Source of the DNA: Chlorobiaceae bacterium
GTDB taxonomy: Bacteria; Bacteroidota; Chlorobiia; Chlorobiales; Chlorobiaceae
Assembly (NCBI GenBank): GCA_013335405.1
Contig: JAAXVR010000025.1
Location: forward strand, 1 to 42,588
DNA: 42,588 bases
Reading direction: 5' to 3'
The position numbers and the translations under genes are program-made. This document shows positions 15,576-26,218 of the stretch, piece by piece. The notes beneath the pieces were generated by a model that was not told the DNA's origin, ran no database searches, and was given only the letters and a program-made list of their open reading frames with translations. Within the stretch, counting starts at the first letter, position 1; each line of letters opens with the position of its first letter.

Positions 15576-16091
15576 TTACAGGAATACGATCATTTCATCG
15601 AGCGGTTTGCGGTTTTTCGGAACCGTGACGGCTCCCTGTGCCGCATAGCCGATGGGAGTGAATGCGAAGATTTCGTCTTCCGGCTCGAGCCGGAGAGCAT
15701 CGCGGAGCATTGCCGGATCGAAGGCCGCCACCCAGCAGGTGCCGAGCCCCTGTGCCGTGGCGGCGAGGACAAGGTGGTCCATGACGATGGCAAGGTCGGT
15801 CTCGAGGGAATTATAGCCATCCCTGCGCCGTACCCACGCAGCGCTTCTCTTTCCGGAAACAGCAAGTATGCACGGCGCGCTCCGGAGCCACTCACCGGGG
15901 TAGCATGCATGGAGCTTTTCCAGCATCCCGGGGGAACGGACGACATGGAACTTCCATGGCTGGAGATTCTTTGCCGAAGGGGCCATTCTTCCTGCATCGA
16001 GCACCTGGAGGAGGGTGTCGTCGGATACGGTTCGGCTTGTGTCGTAACTTCTTATGCTGCAGCGCGTTGAGGCAAGTTCGCGAAAGTCCAT
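15576..16091 (-). CDS. Nitroreductase-family FMN oxidoreductase
   Basis: This 171-residue protein has the nitroreductase fold: FMN contacts RCSIRSYDTSR at residues 9-19, DAGRMAPSAKNLQPWKF, a central helix with LAIVMDHLVLAATAQGLGTCWV and the C-terminal FTPIGYAAQ plus a basic KNRKPLDEMI tail. The family uses NAD(P)H and FMN to reduce quinones, nitro compounds or related electrophiles. GAAGGAG before the ATG gives a strong ribosome site. It lies 11 bases after the DUF1997 gene and is probably cotranscribed with it. Physiological substrate unknown. Confidence 0.88.
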   Translation of the reverse strand: MDFRELASTRCSIRSYDTSRTVSDDTLLQVLDAGRMAPSAKNLQPWKFHVVRSPGMLEKLHACYPGEWLRSAPCILAVSGKRSAAWVRRRDGYNSLETDLAIVMDHLVLAATAQGLGTCWVAAFDPAMLRDALRLEPEDEIFAFTPIGYAAQGAVTVPKNRKPLDEMIVFL

Positions 16092-16102
16092 GGAGTCTCC
16101 TT

Positions 16103-16717
16103 CTAAACCTTCAGGACGTGGCTGCCGAAGTCTTTCGAAATGGAATGGAACATTTTATTGGTAGCAGTCTGCATGATGAAGGACATGCCGGCGCTGGTCA
16201 TGGAGCGAATGATCTGTTCGGGGATGATCCTGAACGCAGGGTAAAGCACGAACCGGACATCGATGCGCAGATCGAATTGCACGCGGGTCCTCTGTTCGAT
16301 CATGGGGTGGAGGTAGAGCTCTCCGAAAGCCTTGCCCTCGAAGAGGTAGTTGCCCGGATCCTCGACCTTGCCTTCGACAGGGTAGTGCTTCCAGCCGATT
16401 TTCTTTCCAACCGTGTAGAGGTCGATCATCTCTTCGGTAAGCTCGTCAGGGTCGTTGCATTCGATATGTTCGGGCAGCTGCACCAGCAGTTCGTCGGTCT
16501 GCTCGACGTAAAAGACCACATCGAACGGGTTGTTCTGCGGGTCGGTGACGCGGAAGTGCCATTTGTAGACATTTTCGATGCCGGTCGGTTCTACGCTGTG
16601 GCAGAAAGGGTTGAATCCCAGGATTTTTTTCTGGTCCGAAAGGTAGGAGAACGTCCTGTCGAACTCCCCGTGAAAAATCCATTCGCCCCGGCTTACGCCT
16701 GTTGCATCCATTTCCAT
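16103..16717 (-). CDS. DUF1997 (SRPBCC-like) protein of unknown function
   Basis: This 204-residue soluble protein resembles DUF1997, a family found mainly in cyanobacteria, plants and green sulfur bacteria. The [19 protein letters not shown] start, the central beta strands with [23 protein letters not shown] and a long C-terminal helix suggest a START/SRPBCC-like fold with a hydrophobic pocket. GAGGAA 9 bases before the ATG supports the start; a second ATG is at codon 3. It forms a pair with the nitroreductase gene and sits downstream of prfA after a 137-base gap. No catalytic residues can be assigned. Confidence 0.75.
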   Translation of the reverse strand: MEMDATGVSRGEWIFHGEFDRTFSYLSDQKKILGFNPFCHSVEPTGIENVYKWHFRVTDPQNNPFDVVFYVEQTDELLVQLPEHIECNDPDELTEEMIDLYTVGKKIGWKHYPVEGKVEDPGNYLFEGKAFGELYLHPMIEQRTRVQFDLRIDVRFVLYPAFRIIPEQIIRSMTSAGMSFIMQTATNKMFHSISKDFGSHVLKV

Positions 16718-16854
16718 TACAGCTGTTCCTCGTGTTTCATTTCACTGCGCATTTCAAGCATCGGTACGGTTATTCCTCAATGTAAAAAAAAAAGAAGAGA
16801 ATGGTTGAAAACCTCTCCCTTTGCCATTCGTCGTTGGTTGTGGAGATGGGGCGA

Positions 16855-17925
<1,071 letters not shown>

Positions 17926-17943
17926 GGAGCGCGATTCCTCCCG

Positions 17944-19305
17944 TCAGGGGTTAAGGATATCGTTGATGAGGATGTATGCGAAAAGCGCGAGAAGCAGCGC
18001 CATGCCGATCTGCTGAATGCGGATCTTCACTTCGAGCGAGAGTTCCCTCCGGAGGATCCCCTCCAAGGCGTTGAGGACGAACTGCCCGCCATCGAGGGCC
18101 GGAACCGGCAGCATGTTGATGACCGCCAGCGATATGGAGAGCATGGACAGGAAGAAAAGGAAGCTGACCGGACCCTGTTCGGCGCTCTGGTTCGCCATTT
18201 TCGCGATTTTGACAGGTCCTCCGACCGATTTTCCAAAATCCTCCTGGCCTGAAGCGATTTTGCCGAAACCCTGTACCGTCATGACGCTCATTTTCCAGGT
18301 CTGTTTCACGCCGCTTACGATCGATTCAACCGGAGAAAGCGTCCTCCTGCTGGTTTCGAGCGTCTGTTTCAGGGAAATGCCGATTTTGCCGGATTTGTCG
18401 GGTACGACGCTTGCCGTGAAAACCTGTCCCTGTGTGCGCACCAGGGGGAGGTCAAGGCTGTCCCCTTTTGCATGTTCGAGGTAGCGCCACTCGACGGTGA
18501 TGGGTTTCGATGCATTGGAGGAGATGATGCCGACGACCTCGGTCCAGTCAGTGACAGGCTGTCCGTTGATCGCCGTGATGAGTCCCCCCGATTTGAAGCC
18601 AGCGGCCCGGGCAGGCATGTTCGGGAGGACTTCCTCGATGAGCGGGGCGACGACCGGCCTTATGCCCATGCCTTTGTTGGCGCTTATTTTCGACATGATG
18701 TCGAATGGCGCGCTGAGCGTGAGCGTTCTGCCCTCTCGACGTACGCCGTAGGAGAGGTGGCGGGAGGTAAGAAGCTCGGGGTCGAGCGCCTGTTCCCAGC
18801 TCTCGAGAGTTTTCCCGTTCGCGGAAACGAACCTGTCGCCTGTTCGCATGCCCATCAATTCGAAAACCGATCCTTTTTCCACGAAGGCGGGGTTGCGGAC
18901 GCTGGTCCTCGATTCGCCGAGTGCAAGGGTGATGCCGATAAAAATCAGTGCGGAGAGCAACAGGTTCATCACGACACCTCCGGCAAGCACGACAAGGCGC
19001 TGCCAGACAGGTTTCGCCCTGAATTCCCATGGTTCCGGCTCACCGGACCGGAAGCCGGTGTCGAGGCTTTCGTCCACCATTCCGGCAATCTTCACGTACC
19101 CGCCGAGAGGGAAAACGCCGATGCCGTACTCTGTATCCCCTATTTTTTTCTTCCAGAGCCTCAGGTCGAAGAAATCGAACCCGATGTAGAATTTGTCAAC
19201 CCTCATGCCGAACAGCTTGGCAGTCAGGAAATGACCGAGCTCGTGTGCCGTGACGAGGATGAAGATGGCGAGCATGAAAAAAAATACCGTGCTTAGTGCG
19301 TCCAT
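17944..19305 (-). CDS. rseP: RIP metalloprotease RseP (site-2 protease)
   Basis: RseP is an inner-membrane zinc protease that cuts membrane-embedded substrates such as anti-sigma factors. The 453-residue product has the zinc site HELGH at residues 21-25 in TM1, the membrane-reentrant [12 protein letters not shown] segment, a PDZ region around 190-285 ([26 protein letters not shown]) and the third zinc ligand in [13 protein letters not shown] near residue 395, with four hydrophobic segments overall. It follows dxr by 36 bases, an order (dxr-rseP) common in many bacteria. No rseA or rpoE is seen in the window. Confidence 0.95.
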   Translation of the reverse strand: MDALSTVFFFMLAIFILVTAHELGHFLTAKLFGMRVDKFYIGFDFFDLRLWKKKIGDTEYGIGVFPLGGYVKIAGMVDESLDTGFRSGEPEPWEFRAKPVWQRLVVLAGGVVMNLLLSALIFIGITLALGESRTSVRNPAFVEKGSVFELMGMRTGDRFVSANGKTLESWEQALDPELLTSRHLSYGVRREGRTLTLSAPFDIMSKISANKGMGIRPVVAPLIEEVLPNMPARAAGFKSGGLITAINGQPVTDWTEVVGIISSNASKPITVEWRYLEHAKGDSLDLPLVRTQGQVFTASVVPDKSGKIGISLKQTLETSRRTLSPVESIVSGVKQTWKMSVMTVQGFGKIASGQEDFGKSVGGPVKIAKMANQSAEQGPVSFLFFLSMLSISLAVINMLPVPALDGGQFVLNALEGILRRELSLEVKIRIQQIGMALLLALFAYILINDILNP

Positions 19306-19341
19306 AACGAATGTTCAGGTTGACCTGGAATGGTTTCAGAA

Positions 19342-20490
19342 TTAAGCGATAAACTGTTTCGCGGTTTCGCGGGCCCAGCGGTCAGCCTGCAGGTACTCGT
19401 CGAGCTCGACCGGCGTATAGGCGTCATGAGCCTGCATGGTTTTATCGACCGTGTCTGCGATGTCGGTGAACCCGATTCTGTTTTCGAGAAATGCCGCGAC
19501 GGCGATCTCGTTCGCCGCGTTGAGAACGGCGGGGTACGTCTTTCCCGCCCTGAGCGCGTCGAAGGCGAGGCGGAGTGCAGGGAAGCGAACCATGTCAGGT
19601 TCTTCGAAGGTCAGCGTGCCGATTTTCGTGAGGTCAAGTTTTGCGATGCCGCTTTCACAACGCTCAGGCCAGGAGACGGCATAGGCGATCGGTGCACGCA
19701 TGTCGGGCATGCCCATCTGGGCCATGACGCAGCCGTCAATGTATTCGACCATGGAATGGATGATGCTCTGGGGATGGACCACCACGCCGATTTTTTCGGC
19801 AGGCACATTGAAGAGCCAGTGCGCTTCGATGACTTCGAGCCCTTTATTCATGAGGGTTGCAGAATCGATGGTGATTTTTGCTCCCATTGACCACTGGGGA
19901 TGTTTCAATGCCTGTTCCGGCCTGACGTTTTTCAGCTCTTCCGATGGTGTTTTCCTGAACGGTCCTCCCGATGCGGTCAGGATGAGGCGCTCGATATCTT
20001 CGGGCCTGTGACCGGCGAGTGACTGGAAAATAGCCGAATGCTCGCTGTCGACCGGAAGGAGGGTGACCTTGTGTTTTTTTACGAGGTCGGAAACAAGCTG
20101 ACCGGCCACGACAAGAGTCTCCTTGTTGGCAAGGGCGATATGCTTTCCCGCCCTGATGGCGCTCACGGTAGGGATGAGGCCTGCCGCACCGACGATTGCC
20201 GAGACGACCATTTCCGATCCCGGAAGGGCCGCGATCGTCGAGGCGCCCTCGATACCGTGGAAGATTTCGGGTTTGTGGTCCCCGAGCAGTTCCCGCAGTC
20301 TGTCAGCCGAAGCGGAATCTCTCACCGAAACCGCATCCGGACGGAACTCACTGATCTGTTCAGCGAGCAGAGCGACGTCATGACCTTCGGCAAGGCCGGA
20401 AACGCTGAATTTGTCAGGGTGCTGCCTGATCACGTCGAGCGTGCTGAGACCAATGGATCCTGTACTGCCGAGTATGGATAGAGATTTCAT
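19342..20490 (-). CDS. dxr: 1-deoxy-D-xylulose 5-phosphate reductoisomerase
   Basis: Dxr converts DXP to MEP with NADPH, the committed step of non-mevalonate isoprenoid synthesis, which feeds quinones and, if this is a phototroph, carotenoids and chlorophyll tails. The 382-residue product has the NADPH motif [14 protein letters not shown] at residues 7-20, the [10 protein letters not shown] block, the metal-binding [11 protein letters not shown] and [18 protein letters not shown], and [13 protein letters not shown]. No clear ribosome site precedes the ATG. It is the first gene of the run of minus-strand genes that starts next to the tRNA. Confidence 0.97.
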   Translation of the reverse strand: MKSLSILGSTGSIGLSTLDVIRQHPDKFSVSGLAEGHDVALLAEQISEFRPDAVSVRDSASADRLRELLGDHKPEIFHGIEGASTIAALPGSEMVVSAIVGAAGLIPTVSAIRAGKHIALANKETLVVAGQLVSDLVKKHKVTLLPVDSEHSAIFQSLAGHRPEDIERLILTASGGPFRKTPSEELKNVRPEQALKHPQWSMGAKITIDSATLMNKGLEVIEAHWLFNVPAEKIGVVVHPQSIIHSMVEYIDGCVMAQMGMPDMRAPIAYAVSWPERCESGIAKLDLTKIGTLTFEEPDMVRFPALRLAFDALRAGKTYPAVLNAANEIAVAAFLENRIGFTDIADTVDKTMQAHDAYTPVELDEYLQADRWARETAKQFIA

Positions 20491-20612
20491 GGTGGTGAAA
20501 GGAAAAAGTTGCAGGAAGTGCTTCTCTCTGATTGTCGGGCTGAATTTATGCTTTTTCGTGAAGGCTTACAAGTAAAGGGATGTGCATGGCTTTTCGGTAC
20601 GGCTTTTCTTCT

Positions 20613-20640
20613 TTGTACTGAAAGGAAAATATCGTATACT
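20613..20640 (+). promoter_or_regulatory. Sigma-70-like promoter of tRNA-Val
   Basis: TTGTAC (20613-20618) and TATACT (20635-20640) are separated by 16 bases. Transcription would start near 20647, just before the tRNA 5' end at 20656. Confidence 0.6.
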
Positions 20641-20655
20641 GGTTGCCTTTCGCGG

Positions 20656-20729
20656 GGGTTCCTAGCTCAGCTGGTTAGAGCGACTGGTTTACACCCAGTA
20701 GGTCGGGGGTTCGAATCCCTCGGGACCCA
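20656..20729 (+). tRNA. tRNA-Val (anticodon UAC)
   Basis: The 74-base sequence folds into a complete cloverleaf: acceptor stem GGGTTCC/GGGACCC with one T-G pair, D stem GCTC/GAGC, anticodon stem ACTGG/CCAGT around loop TTTACAC with anticodon TAC at 20690-20692, a 5-base variable loop and T stem GGGGG/CCCTC around TTCGAAT. The discriminator is A and CCA is not encoded. UAC reads GUA and, when modified, other valine codons. The gene stands alone and has its own promoter and a terminator. Confidence 0.97.
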
Positions 20730-20752
20730 CAGATCATAAGACAAAACAAGAC

Positions 20753-20777
20753 AAAAGGCAGGAATCACCTGCCTTTT
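20753..20777. terminator. Rho-independent terminator shared by tRNA-Val and acyP
   Basis: AAAAGGCAGG (20753-20762) pairs perfectly with CCTGCCTTTT (20768-20777) around the loop AATCA. T-rich sequence follows on the plus strand and A4 precedes it, so it can act in both directions: after the tRNA and after ftsH-acyP. Confidence 0.9.
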
Positions 20778-20794
20778 CCTTTTTCCGGCAACCT

Positions 20795-21067
20795 TTACAT
20801 CATTACGGAAAATCCCGTCATTTCCGGGGACGGGAGCAGTTCCTCCACCAGCAGGGAGGATACTCTTGAGCGGGAGGGTCCCTTGCCTGCCCGCCGGATC
20901 AGTTCCTCGACAGCTTCTTCTGTTCCCTGGGCATCGATATCCACACTGCCGTCGGGGCTGTTCCGCACCCAGCCGCAGAGATAGAGTTCCGTGGCCGCCA
21001 TGTGTATGAACATTCTGTAACCTACGCCCTGGACGAAGCCGGCTGCTTTCAGTCGCACTCTTCTCAT
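20795..21067 (-). CDS. acyP: Acylphosphatase
   Basis: Acylphosphatase hydrolyses small acyl phosphates. The 90-residue product is of family size and has the phosphate-binding loop with catalytic arginine in GFVQGVGYR and the catalytic asparagine in GWVRNSPDGSVDI. It lies 14 bases after ftsH on the same strand and is probably cotranscribed, followed by a bidirectional terminator. Confidence 0.95.
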   Translation of the reverse strand: MRRVRLKAAGFVQGVGYRMFIHMAATELYLCGWVRNSPDGSVDIDAQGTEEAVEELIRRAGKGPSRSRVSSLLVEELLPSPEMTGFSVMM

Positions 21068-21081
21068 CGGCTATGATCCTG

Positions 21082-23181
21082 TCAGCTTTCCGTCTGGGTT
21101 CGCGACTCGCGGATCCTCGCGACAGCCTCTTCGAGTTCTGCTTTTTCCTTTTCGGAGAGGTTCATGCCGTTTTCCGTGTTTTCGGTAGCGAGCGTGATTT
21201 CCATTGACGGAGAGTTTTCATCTGCGGCAGGCTCTTCGTCGACCTGGGCCGGGAACAGCCCCGGAGGCCTCTTTCCGAGAATCTCCTCGATCTGGGCATA
21301 CTGCAGCATTTCCCTGCGGAGCAGTTCGCAGGCGAGCCGTTCGAGCTTGTCGCGGTTTTCTGTCAGCAGGTCGGTGACCCTGGTGCCTGCTTCGTTGATG
21401 ATGCCCATAACCTCACTGTCGATAAGGCGGCCGGTTTCATCGCTGTATTTCTTGTCGATGCCGGGACTTCCGAAGTACTGATTGTTGCTTTCGTAGAACG
21501 ACAGGTTGCCGATCTTTGCGCTCATACCGTAAACCATCACCATGTTGTAAGCGATGCTGGTGACTTTTTCGAGGTCGTTCTGAGCACCGGTGGATATTTC
21601 CGAAAAAATGATCTGTTCTGCTATACGTCCTCCGAGCAGGCCGCAGATACGGGCAAACAGTTCGTTCCTCGTCATGAGGTAACGGTCTTCGAGCGGAATG
21701 TTCATGGTGTAACCGAGCGCACTCATTCCTCTCGGGACAATCGAGATTTTCTGAACCGGATCGTTTTCGGGCATCAGCCAGCTCACGATGGCATGGCCGG
21801 CCTCATGGTATGCGACGATCTGTTTTTCTCTCGGGTTTATGACCTTGTTTTTCTTCTCGAGGCCAGCGACGACCCGCTCGATGGCATCTTCGAAATCCTT
21901 CATTTCGATGCTGCTCTTGTTGCGTCGTGATGCGAGCAGTGCCGCTTCGTTGGCAGCATTGGCGATTTCGGCGCCAGCGAACCCCGGAGTCTGCGTCGCC
22001 AGCGTTTTCAGATTCACGTCTTTCGACAGAGACAGCGATTTTGTATGGACCTTGAATATATCGATCCTTCCTTTCAGGTCGGGTTTGTCGACCATGATCT
22101 GGCGGTCGAAACGGCCCGGACGGAGCAGAGCCGAGTCGAGCACGTCGGGACGGTTTGTCGCTGCGATGAGAATGACCCCCTTGTCCGTTGCGAATCCGTC
22201 CATTTCAACCAGGAGCTGGTTCAGCGTATTTTCCCGTTCGTCGTTTGCGCCCATCATGTAGCCTTTGCCCCTGCTGCGGCCTACGGCATCGATTTCGTCT
22301 ATGAAGATGATGCAGGGTGCCTTTTCCTTTGCCTGTCTGAAAAGGTCGCGGACCCTCGCAGCGCCGACGCCGACGAACATTTCGACGAAATCCGATCCGC
22401 TGATGCTGAAAAACGGCACATCGGCTTCGCCTGCGACCGCCTTGGCAAGAAGTGTTTTTCCGGTTCCCGGAGGGCCGACGAGCAGCACGCCTTTCGGCAG
22501 TTTTCCGCCGAGCGTGGTGTACTTTTTCGGATCCTTCAGGAAGTCGACCACTTCCATCACCTCGGCCTTTGCCTCGTCAAGGCCAGCGACGTCCCTGAAC
22601 GTGATGCGGGTATGTTCGTCAAGGTTTTCGTAGAGAGCGGCCTTGTTTTTGCCGATGTTCATGAACTGTGAACCCGGGGCACCCATGCGCCTGAAAACGA
22701 AGAAATAGATGCCTATGAGGAGAGCGAATGGCAGCACCCACTGCACGAGTTCGCCGATCCATGTGCTGCTTGGAAGTCCCTGATACTTGACACCGTGGCT
22801 TTCGAGCAGCTCGATGAGCTGGTCGTCGCGGACAGGGTTGACCAGAAGCTCGTCCTGTTTCGCAGACGGCTGCATAAGCAGACCCGGTCCCTCCTGCGGC
22901 TTCTCTTTCTGCACAAGGCCGGAGCCTGGTGCCTGTTTGAGTTTCACATAGATTTTCTCGGGTGAAATCTTGACGGATTCAACCTTGTTTTCCGTGATGA
23001 ACTGCCTGAAGGTGCTGTAAGGTATTTCCTGGGTCGATCCCGACCAGAAGAATGCGAGCTGTATACCTATGAGAAGAACAATCACAACGGCATAGTACAG
23101 TATGGAGAACTTCGGGCGCGGTTCGTTGCTTTCCTGTTCGTTTTTGTATGGATTTGGAAATCTATTGGGTTTTTTTGCCAT
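21082..23181 (-). CDS. ftsH: ATP-dependent zinc metalloprotease FtsH
   Basis: FtsH is a hexameric membrane AAA+ protease that degrades misfolded membrane proteins and short-lived regulators. From the ATG at 23181 (a TTG one codon upstream is possible) the product has 699 residues: TM1 at about 28-48, a periplasmic domain of about 95 residues, TM2 near 145-165, Walker A GPPGTGKT (about 240), Walker [13 protein letters not shown], the second region of homology [22 protein letters not shown] and the zinc site HEAGH. The C-terminal tail of about 60 residues is acidic and poorly conserved. acyP follows. Confidence 0.97.
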   Translation of the reverse strand: MAKKPNRFPNPYKNEQESNEPRPKFSILYYAVVIVLLIGIQLAFFWSGSTQEIPYSTFRQFITENKVESVKISPEKIYVKLKQAPGSGLVQKEKPQEGPGLLMQPSAKQDELLVNPVRDDQLIELLESHGVKYQGLPSSTWIGELVQWVLPFALLIGIYFFVFRRMGAPGSQFMNIGKNKAALYENLDEHTRITFRDVAGLDEAKAEVMEVVDFLKDPKKYTTLGGKLPKGVLLVGPPGTGKTLLAKAVAGEADVPFFSISGSDFVEMFVGVGAARVRDLFRQAKEKAPCIIFIDEIDAVGRSRGKGYMMGANDERENTLNQLLVEMDGFATDKGVILIAATNRPDVLDSALLRPGRFDRQIMVDKPDLKGRIDIFKVHTKSLSLSKDVNLKTLATQTPGFAGAEIANAANEAALLASRRNKSSIEMKDFEDAIERVVAGLEKKNKVINPREKQIVAYHEAGHAIVSWLMPENDPVQKISIVPRGMSALGYTMNIPLEDRYLMTRNELFARICGLLGGRIAEQIIFSEISTGAQNDLEKVTSIAYNMVMVYGMSAKIGNLSFYESNNQYFGSPGIDKKYSDETGRLIDSEVMGIINEAGTRVTDLLTENRDKLERLACELLRREMLQYAQIEEILGKRPPGLFPAQVDEEPAADENSPSMEITLATENTENGMNLSEKEKAELEEAVARIRESRTQTES

Positions 23182-23263
23182 CAATCATCAATCATGTTTA
23201 TAGATATGGCGGAAATCGCTTGCCTGTCCGTTCCGGACGTTTTCAAAACTTTCAATTTACAGG

Positions 23264-23291
23264 ATTATACCATTAAACGATAGAAAATCGT
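23264..23291 (-). promoter_or_regulatory. Possible ftsH promoter with an adjacent inverted repeat
   Basis: On the minus strand a perfect TATAAT lies at 23269-23264, about 80 bases before the ftsH ATG. Just upstream, ACGAT (23277-23281) and ATCGT (23287-23291) form a 5-bp inverted repeat with a 5-base spacer, placed between the -10 box and the expected -35. There is no good -35 match, which would fit a promoter helped or blocked by a regulator. It is not the CIRCE element. Confidence 0.35.
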
Positions 23292-23440
23292 ATTAAAACA
23301 TATCATATATTATATATCGGTAACGGTAAACGCACCGTAATAAGTTTCACGACACCTTTCTCCTGAGCCTTTTCCCGGTGGAAATACCGCCGGCGGTGCC
23401 TGGGAGGGGAATTGTTTCAGTACAGTTAAAATCACGAATC

Positions 23441-24265
23441 ATGAGTTCTGCCAGGGATAAGGCAAACAGCAGGATAAAAGACCTGAAATCCCTTTTATGC
23501 GTCGGCCTCGACACCGATGCGGAAAAAATACCTGCCGTTTTTTCAGGTTACCAGAATCCCGTTGTCGAGTTCAACCGCGCAGTCGTCAGGGCGACCGCCG
23601 ATGTCGCGGTCGCATACAAGATCAATACCGCGTTTTATGAGGCGAGGGGTATTGCGGGGCTGCACGATATGGAATTGACCATCAGGCATATCCCCGACAA
23701 TATCATGACCATTGCCGACGCGAAACGGGCGGATATCGGCAATACCAGTAAAATGTACGCGAAGGCATTCTTCGAGCACTGGCCTTTCGATGCGGTGACC
23801 GTCGCCCCGTATATGGGTTTCGATTCCCTTGAACCTTTTTTCGCTTATGAAGACAAGCTCGTTTTCGTACTCTGCCTCACGTCGAACCAGGGTTCAGCAG
23901 ATTTCGAGGAACAGGTGCTGCGGGACGGAAAGCCTCTTTACGAAAGGGTTCTCGGAAAAGTCGCTTCCTGGCAGAGGAATTCCAATGGCGGCGTTGTCGT
24001 CGGTGCCACGAAAAGCGCGGAGCTCGCCCGAATCCGCAGCGAGGCACCGGGCCTTTTCCTGCTCATTCCCGGCGTTGGCGCTCAAGGCGGTTCGCTCGAG
24101 GAATCCGCAACCCTCGGGGTCGACCTCGACCGTCAGAGCGCGGTGATCAACGTCAGCAGGGGGCTTATCTATCCGAAAGGCTCATTTGCGAGCATAGAAC
24201 GTTACGAGCTGGCGGTCGCGGAGGAAGCTGCCGCGATCCATTCGGGAATGCGAGGAGTTCTTTAA
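23441..24265 (+). CDS. pyrF: Orotidine 5'-phosphate decarboxylase (type 2)
   Basis: PyrF decarboxylates OMP to UMP, the last step of pyrimidine synthesis. The 274-residue product is of the longer type 2 family: LLCVGLDTDAEKIP at the start, the catalytic D-x-K-R-x-D-I-G-N motif seen as DAKRADIGNTSKMY and the phosphate-binding LIPGVGAQGGS near residue 215. The frame is open upstream to a GTG at 23378, but homology begins after the ATG at 23441. No strong ribosome site is seen. It is on the same strand as glmS, 67 bases ahead. Confidence 0.95.
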   Translation: MSSARDKANSRIKDLKSLLCVGLDTDAEKIPAVFSGYQNPVVEFNRAVVRATADVAVAYKINTAFYEARGIAGLHDMELTIRHIPDNIMTIADAKRADIGNTSKMYAKAFFEHWPFDAVTVAPYMGFDSLEPFFAYEDKLVFVLCLTSNQGSADFEEQVLRDGKPLYERVLGKVASWQRNSNGGVVVGATKSAELARIRSEAPGLFLLIPGVGAQGGSLEESATLGVDLDRQSAVINVSRGLIYPKGSFASIERYELAVAEEAAAIHSGMRGVL

Positions 24266-24332
24266 GGTTTGTTTATTTCAATCCCCACCGATCGTTGGAA
24301 AAGGCGGGGACAATCTGTTTAAGGGTACAGTC

Positions 24333-26177
24333 ATGTGCGGTATCGTAGGATATATAGGAATCAGGGAAGCGGCGCCTGTTCTTCTCAAGGGCCTCAAACG
24401 TCTTGAATACCGGGGATATGATTCCGCAGGGATCGCTCTGCAGAAGGGGAACCTGCTTGTCATGAAACAGAAAGGCAGCGTGAGCGGGCTCGAGCGCGCT
24501 GTAGGCAGGCTCGGTTCCGAAATAGGCGGTTCGACTGCCGGCATCGGCCATACCCGGTGGGCGACGCACGGGGAGCCAAGTGACAATAACGCACATCCGC
24601 ACCTGAACACTGCACAGGATATCGCACTTATCCACAACGGCATCGTCGAAAACTACTCCATTCTCAAGCAGGAACTCGTTTCCGCCGGATACCGCTTTAC
24701 TTCCGACACTGATTCCGAAGTACTGGTGCACCTTATCGACAGCATCTGGAAAAGCAACCCTGCACTCGATCTCGAGGCTGCGCTGAGGAATGCGCTCCAC
24801 CTTGTCGAAGGTGCATACGGGATCTGCGTGATCTCTTCGCGCGAACCCGACAAAATCGTTGTAGCCCGCAAAGGAAGTCCTCTTGTCATCGGTATCGGTA
24901 ACGGCGAGTTTTTCATCGCCTCCGATGCCGCACCGATCGTCGAATACACGAAAAAAGTTGTCTATCTGTCCGACGGAGAGCTCGCGGTCGTCACCAGGGA
25001 CGGGTATTATGTGAAGAACATCGAGAATGTGGAGCAGGAAAAAATCGTTACCGAGCTGGATTTTTCGATCGAAAAAATCGAAAAAGGCGGGTTCGAGCAT
25101 TTCATGCTCAAGGAAATCTTTGAACAGCCGGCCGTCATGCAGGATGTCATGCGAGGGCGTGTGCGCCTTTCGGAAGGGAAGGTATGTCTCGGCGGCATCG
25201 AGGACTCCCTTGACCGCCTGAAACAGGCAAAGCGCATCCTGATCTGTGCCTGCGGGACAAGCTGGCATGCGGGGCTTATCGGCGAATACCTTATCGAGGA
25301 GTTCGCCCGTATACCGGTCGAGGTCGATTACGCATCCGAGTTCCGATACCGCAATCCTATCGTGGGGGTTGACGATGTGGTCATCGTGATTTCACAGTCC
25401 GGAGAAACGGCCGATACGCTGGCCGCCCTCAGGACCGCAAGGGAAAAAGGGGCCCTTGTCATGGGGATATGCAATGTCGTAGGCTCGACCATCGCCCGCG
25501 AAACCCTCTGCGGCATGTACACCCACGCAGGTCCCGAAGTCGGTGTAGCATCGACCAAGGCGTTCACCGCACAGGTGATCGTTCTCTACATGCTGGCCCT
25601 GGCTCTCAGCAAGGGCCGGACCATATCGAACGATGAAATAGCCCTGAACCTGCGCGAACTTTCGCGCATTCCCGAGAAAGCGACGCGGATACTGGACCTT
25701 GACGAGCAGATTAAGGGCATTGCAGAACGCTTTAAAGACGCCCGAAATTTCCTCTATCTTGGACGAGGTTACAATTTCCCCGTAGCCCTCGAAGGGGCTC
25801 TCAAGCTGAAGGAAATCTCCTACATTCATGCCGAAGGCTATCCTGCGGCTGAAATGAAGCACGGTCCGATCGCCCTCATCGACGAGGACATGCCGGTCAT
25901 CTTCATAGCCACAAGAGACAGCACCTATTCGAAAATCCTCAGCAACATCGAGGAAGTGCGGAGCAGAAAAGGCAGGGTTATCGCAATTGCCAGCGAAGGG
26001 GACCAGGAGGTCGGCCATCTCGCCGAGCACGTGATTTACATTCCCCAGGCTTCCGGCCCCATCACGCCGCTTCTCACGGTCATTCCGCTTCAGCTTCTCG
26101 CATACCATATTGCCACCCTCCGCGGCTGCAATGTCGATCGACCCCGGAACCTTGCAAAGTCGGTTACCGTGGAGTGA
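24333..26177 (+). CDS. glmS: Glutamine-fructose-6-phosphate aminotransferase (isomerizing)
   Basis: GlmS makes glucosamine 6-phosphate for peptidoglycan and lipopolysaccharide. The 614-residue product has the N-terminal nucleophile Cys2 in MCGIVGYIG, the glutaminase region with GIGHTRWATHGEPSDNNAHPH, two SIS sugar-isomerase domains (about 290-420 and 460-600) with CGTSWHAG and SQSGETADT, and the typical C-terminus CNVDRPRNLAKSVTVE with the fructose-6-phosphate-binding lysine. No ribozyme-like leader is evident in the 67 bases upstream. Confidence 0.97.
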   Translation: MCGIVGYIGIREAAPVLLKGLKRLEYRGYDSAGIALQKGNLLVMKQKGSVSGLERAVGRLGSEIGGSTAGIGHTRWATHGEPSDNNAHPHLNTAQDIALIHNGIVENYSILKQELVSAGYRFTSDTDSEVLVHLIDSIWKSNPALDLEAALRNALHLVEGAYGICVISSREPDKIVVARKGSPLVIGIGNGEFFIASDAAPIVEYTKKVVYLSDGELAVVTRDGYYVKNIENVEQEKIVTELDFSIEKIEKGGFEHFMLKEIFEQPAVMQDVMRGRVRLSEGKVCLGGIEDSLDRLKQAKRILICACGTSWHAGLIGEYLIEEFARIPVEVDYASEFRYRNPIVGVDDVVIVISQSGETADTLAALRTAREKGALVMGICNVVGSTIARETLCGMYTHAGPEVGVASTKAFTAQVIVLYMLALALSKGRTISNDEIALNLRELSRIPEKATRILDLDEQIKGIAERFKDARNFLYLGRGYNFPVALEGALKLKEISYIHAEGYPAAEMKHGPIALIDEDMPVIFIATRDSTYSKILSNIEEVRSRKGRVIAIASEGDQEVGHLAEHVIYIPQASGPITPLLTVIPLQLLAYHIATLRGCNVDRPRNLAKSVTVE

Positions 26178-26218
26178 GTGAACAGCATCGCTTCATCGAT
26201 CGGGAGAATCCGGCAGGA

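Noticed and set aside
23206-23224. TGGCGG ... TTGC near ftsH resembling a sigma-54 promoter
   Set aside because: The spacing is again 12 bases between GG and GC and the -24 box is poor.
24273-25268. A 331-codon open frame on the minus strand
   Set aside because: It overlaps the 5' half of glmS, which has intact GlmS motifs.
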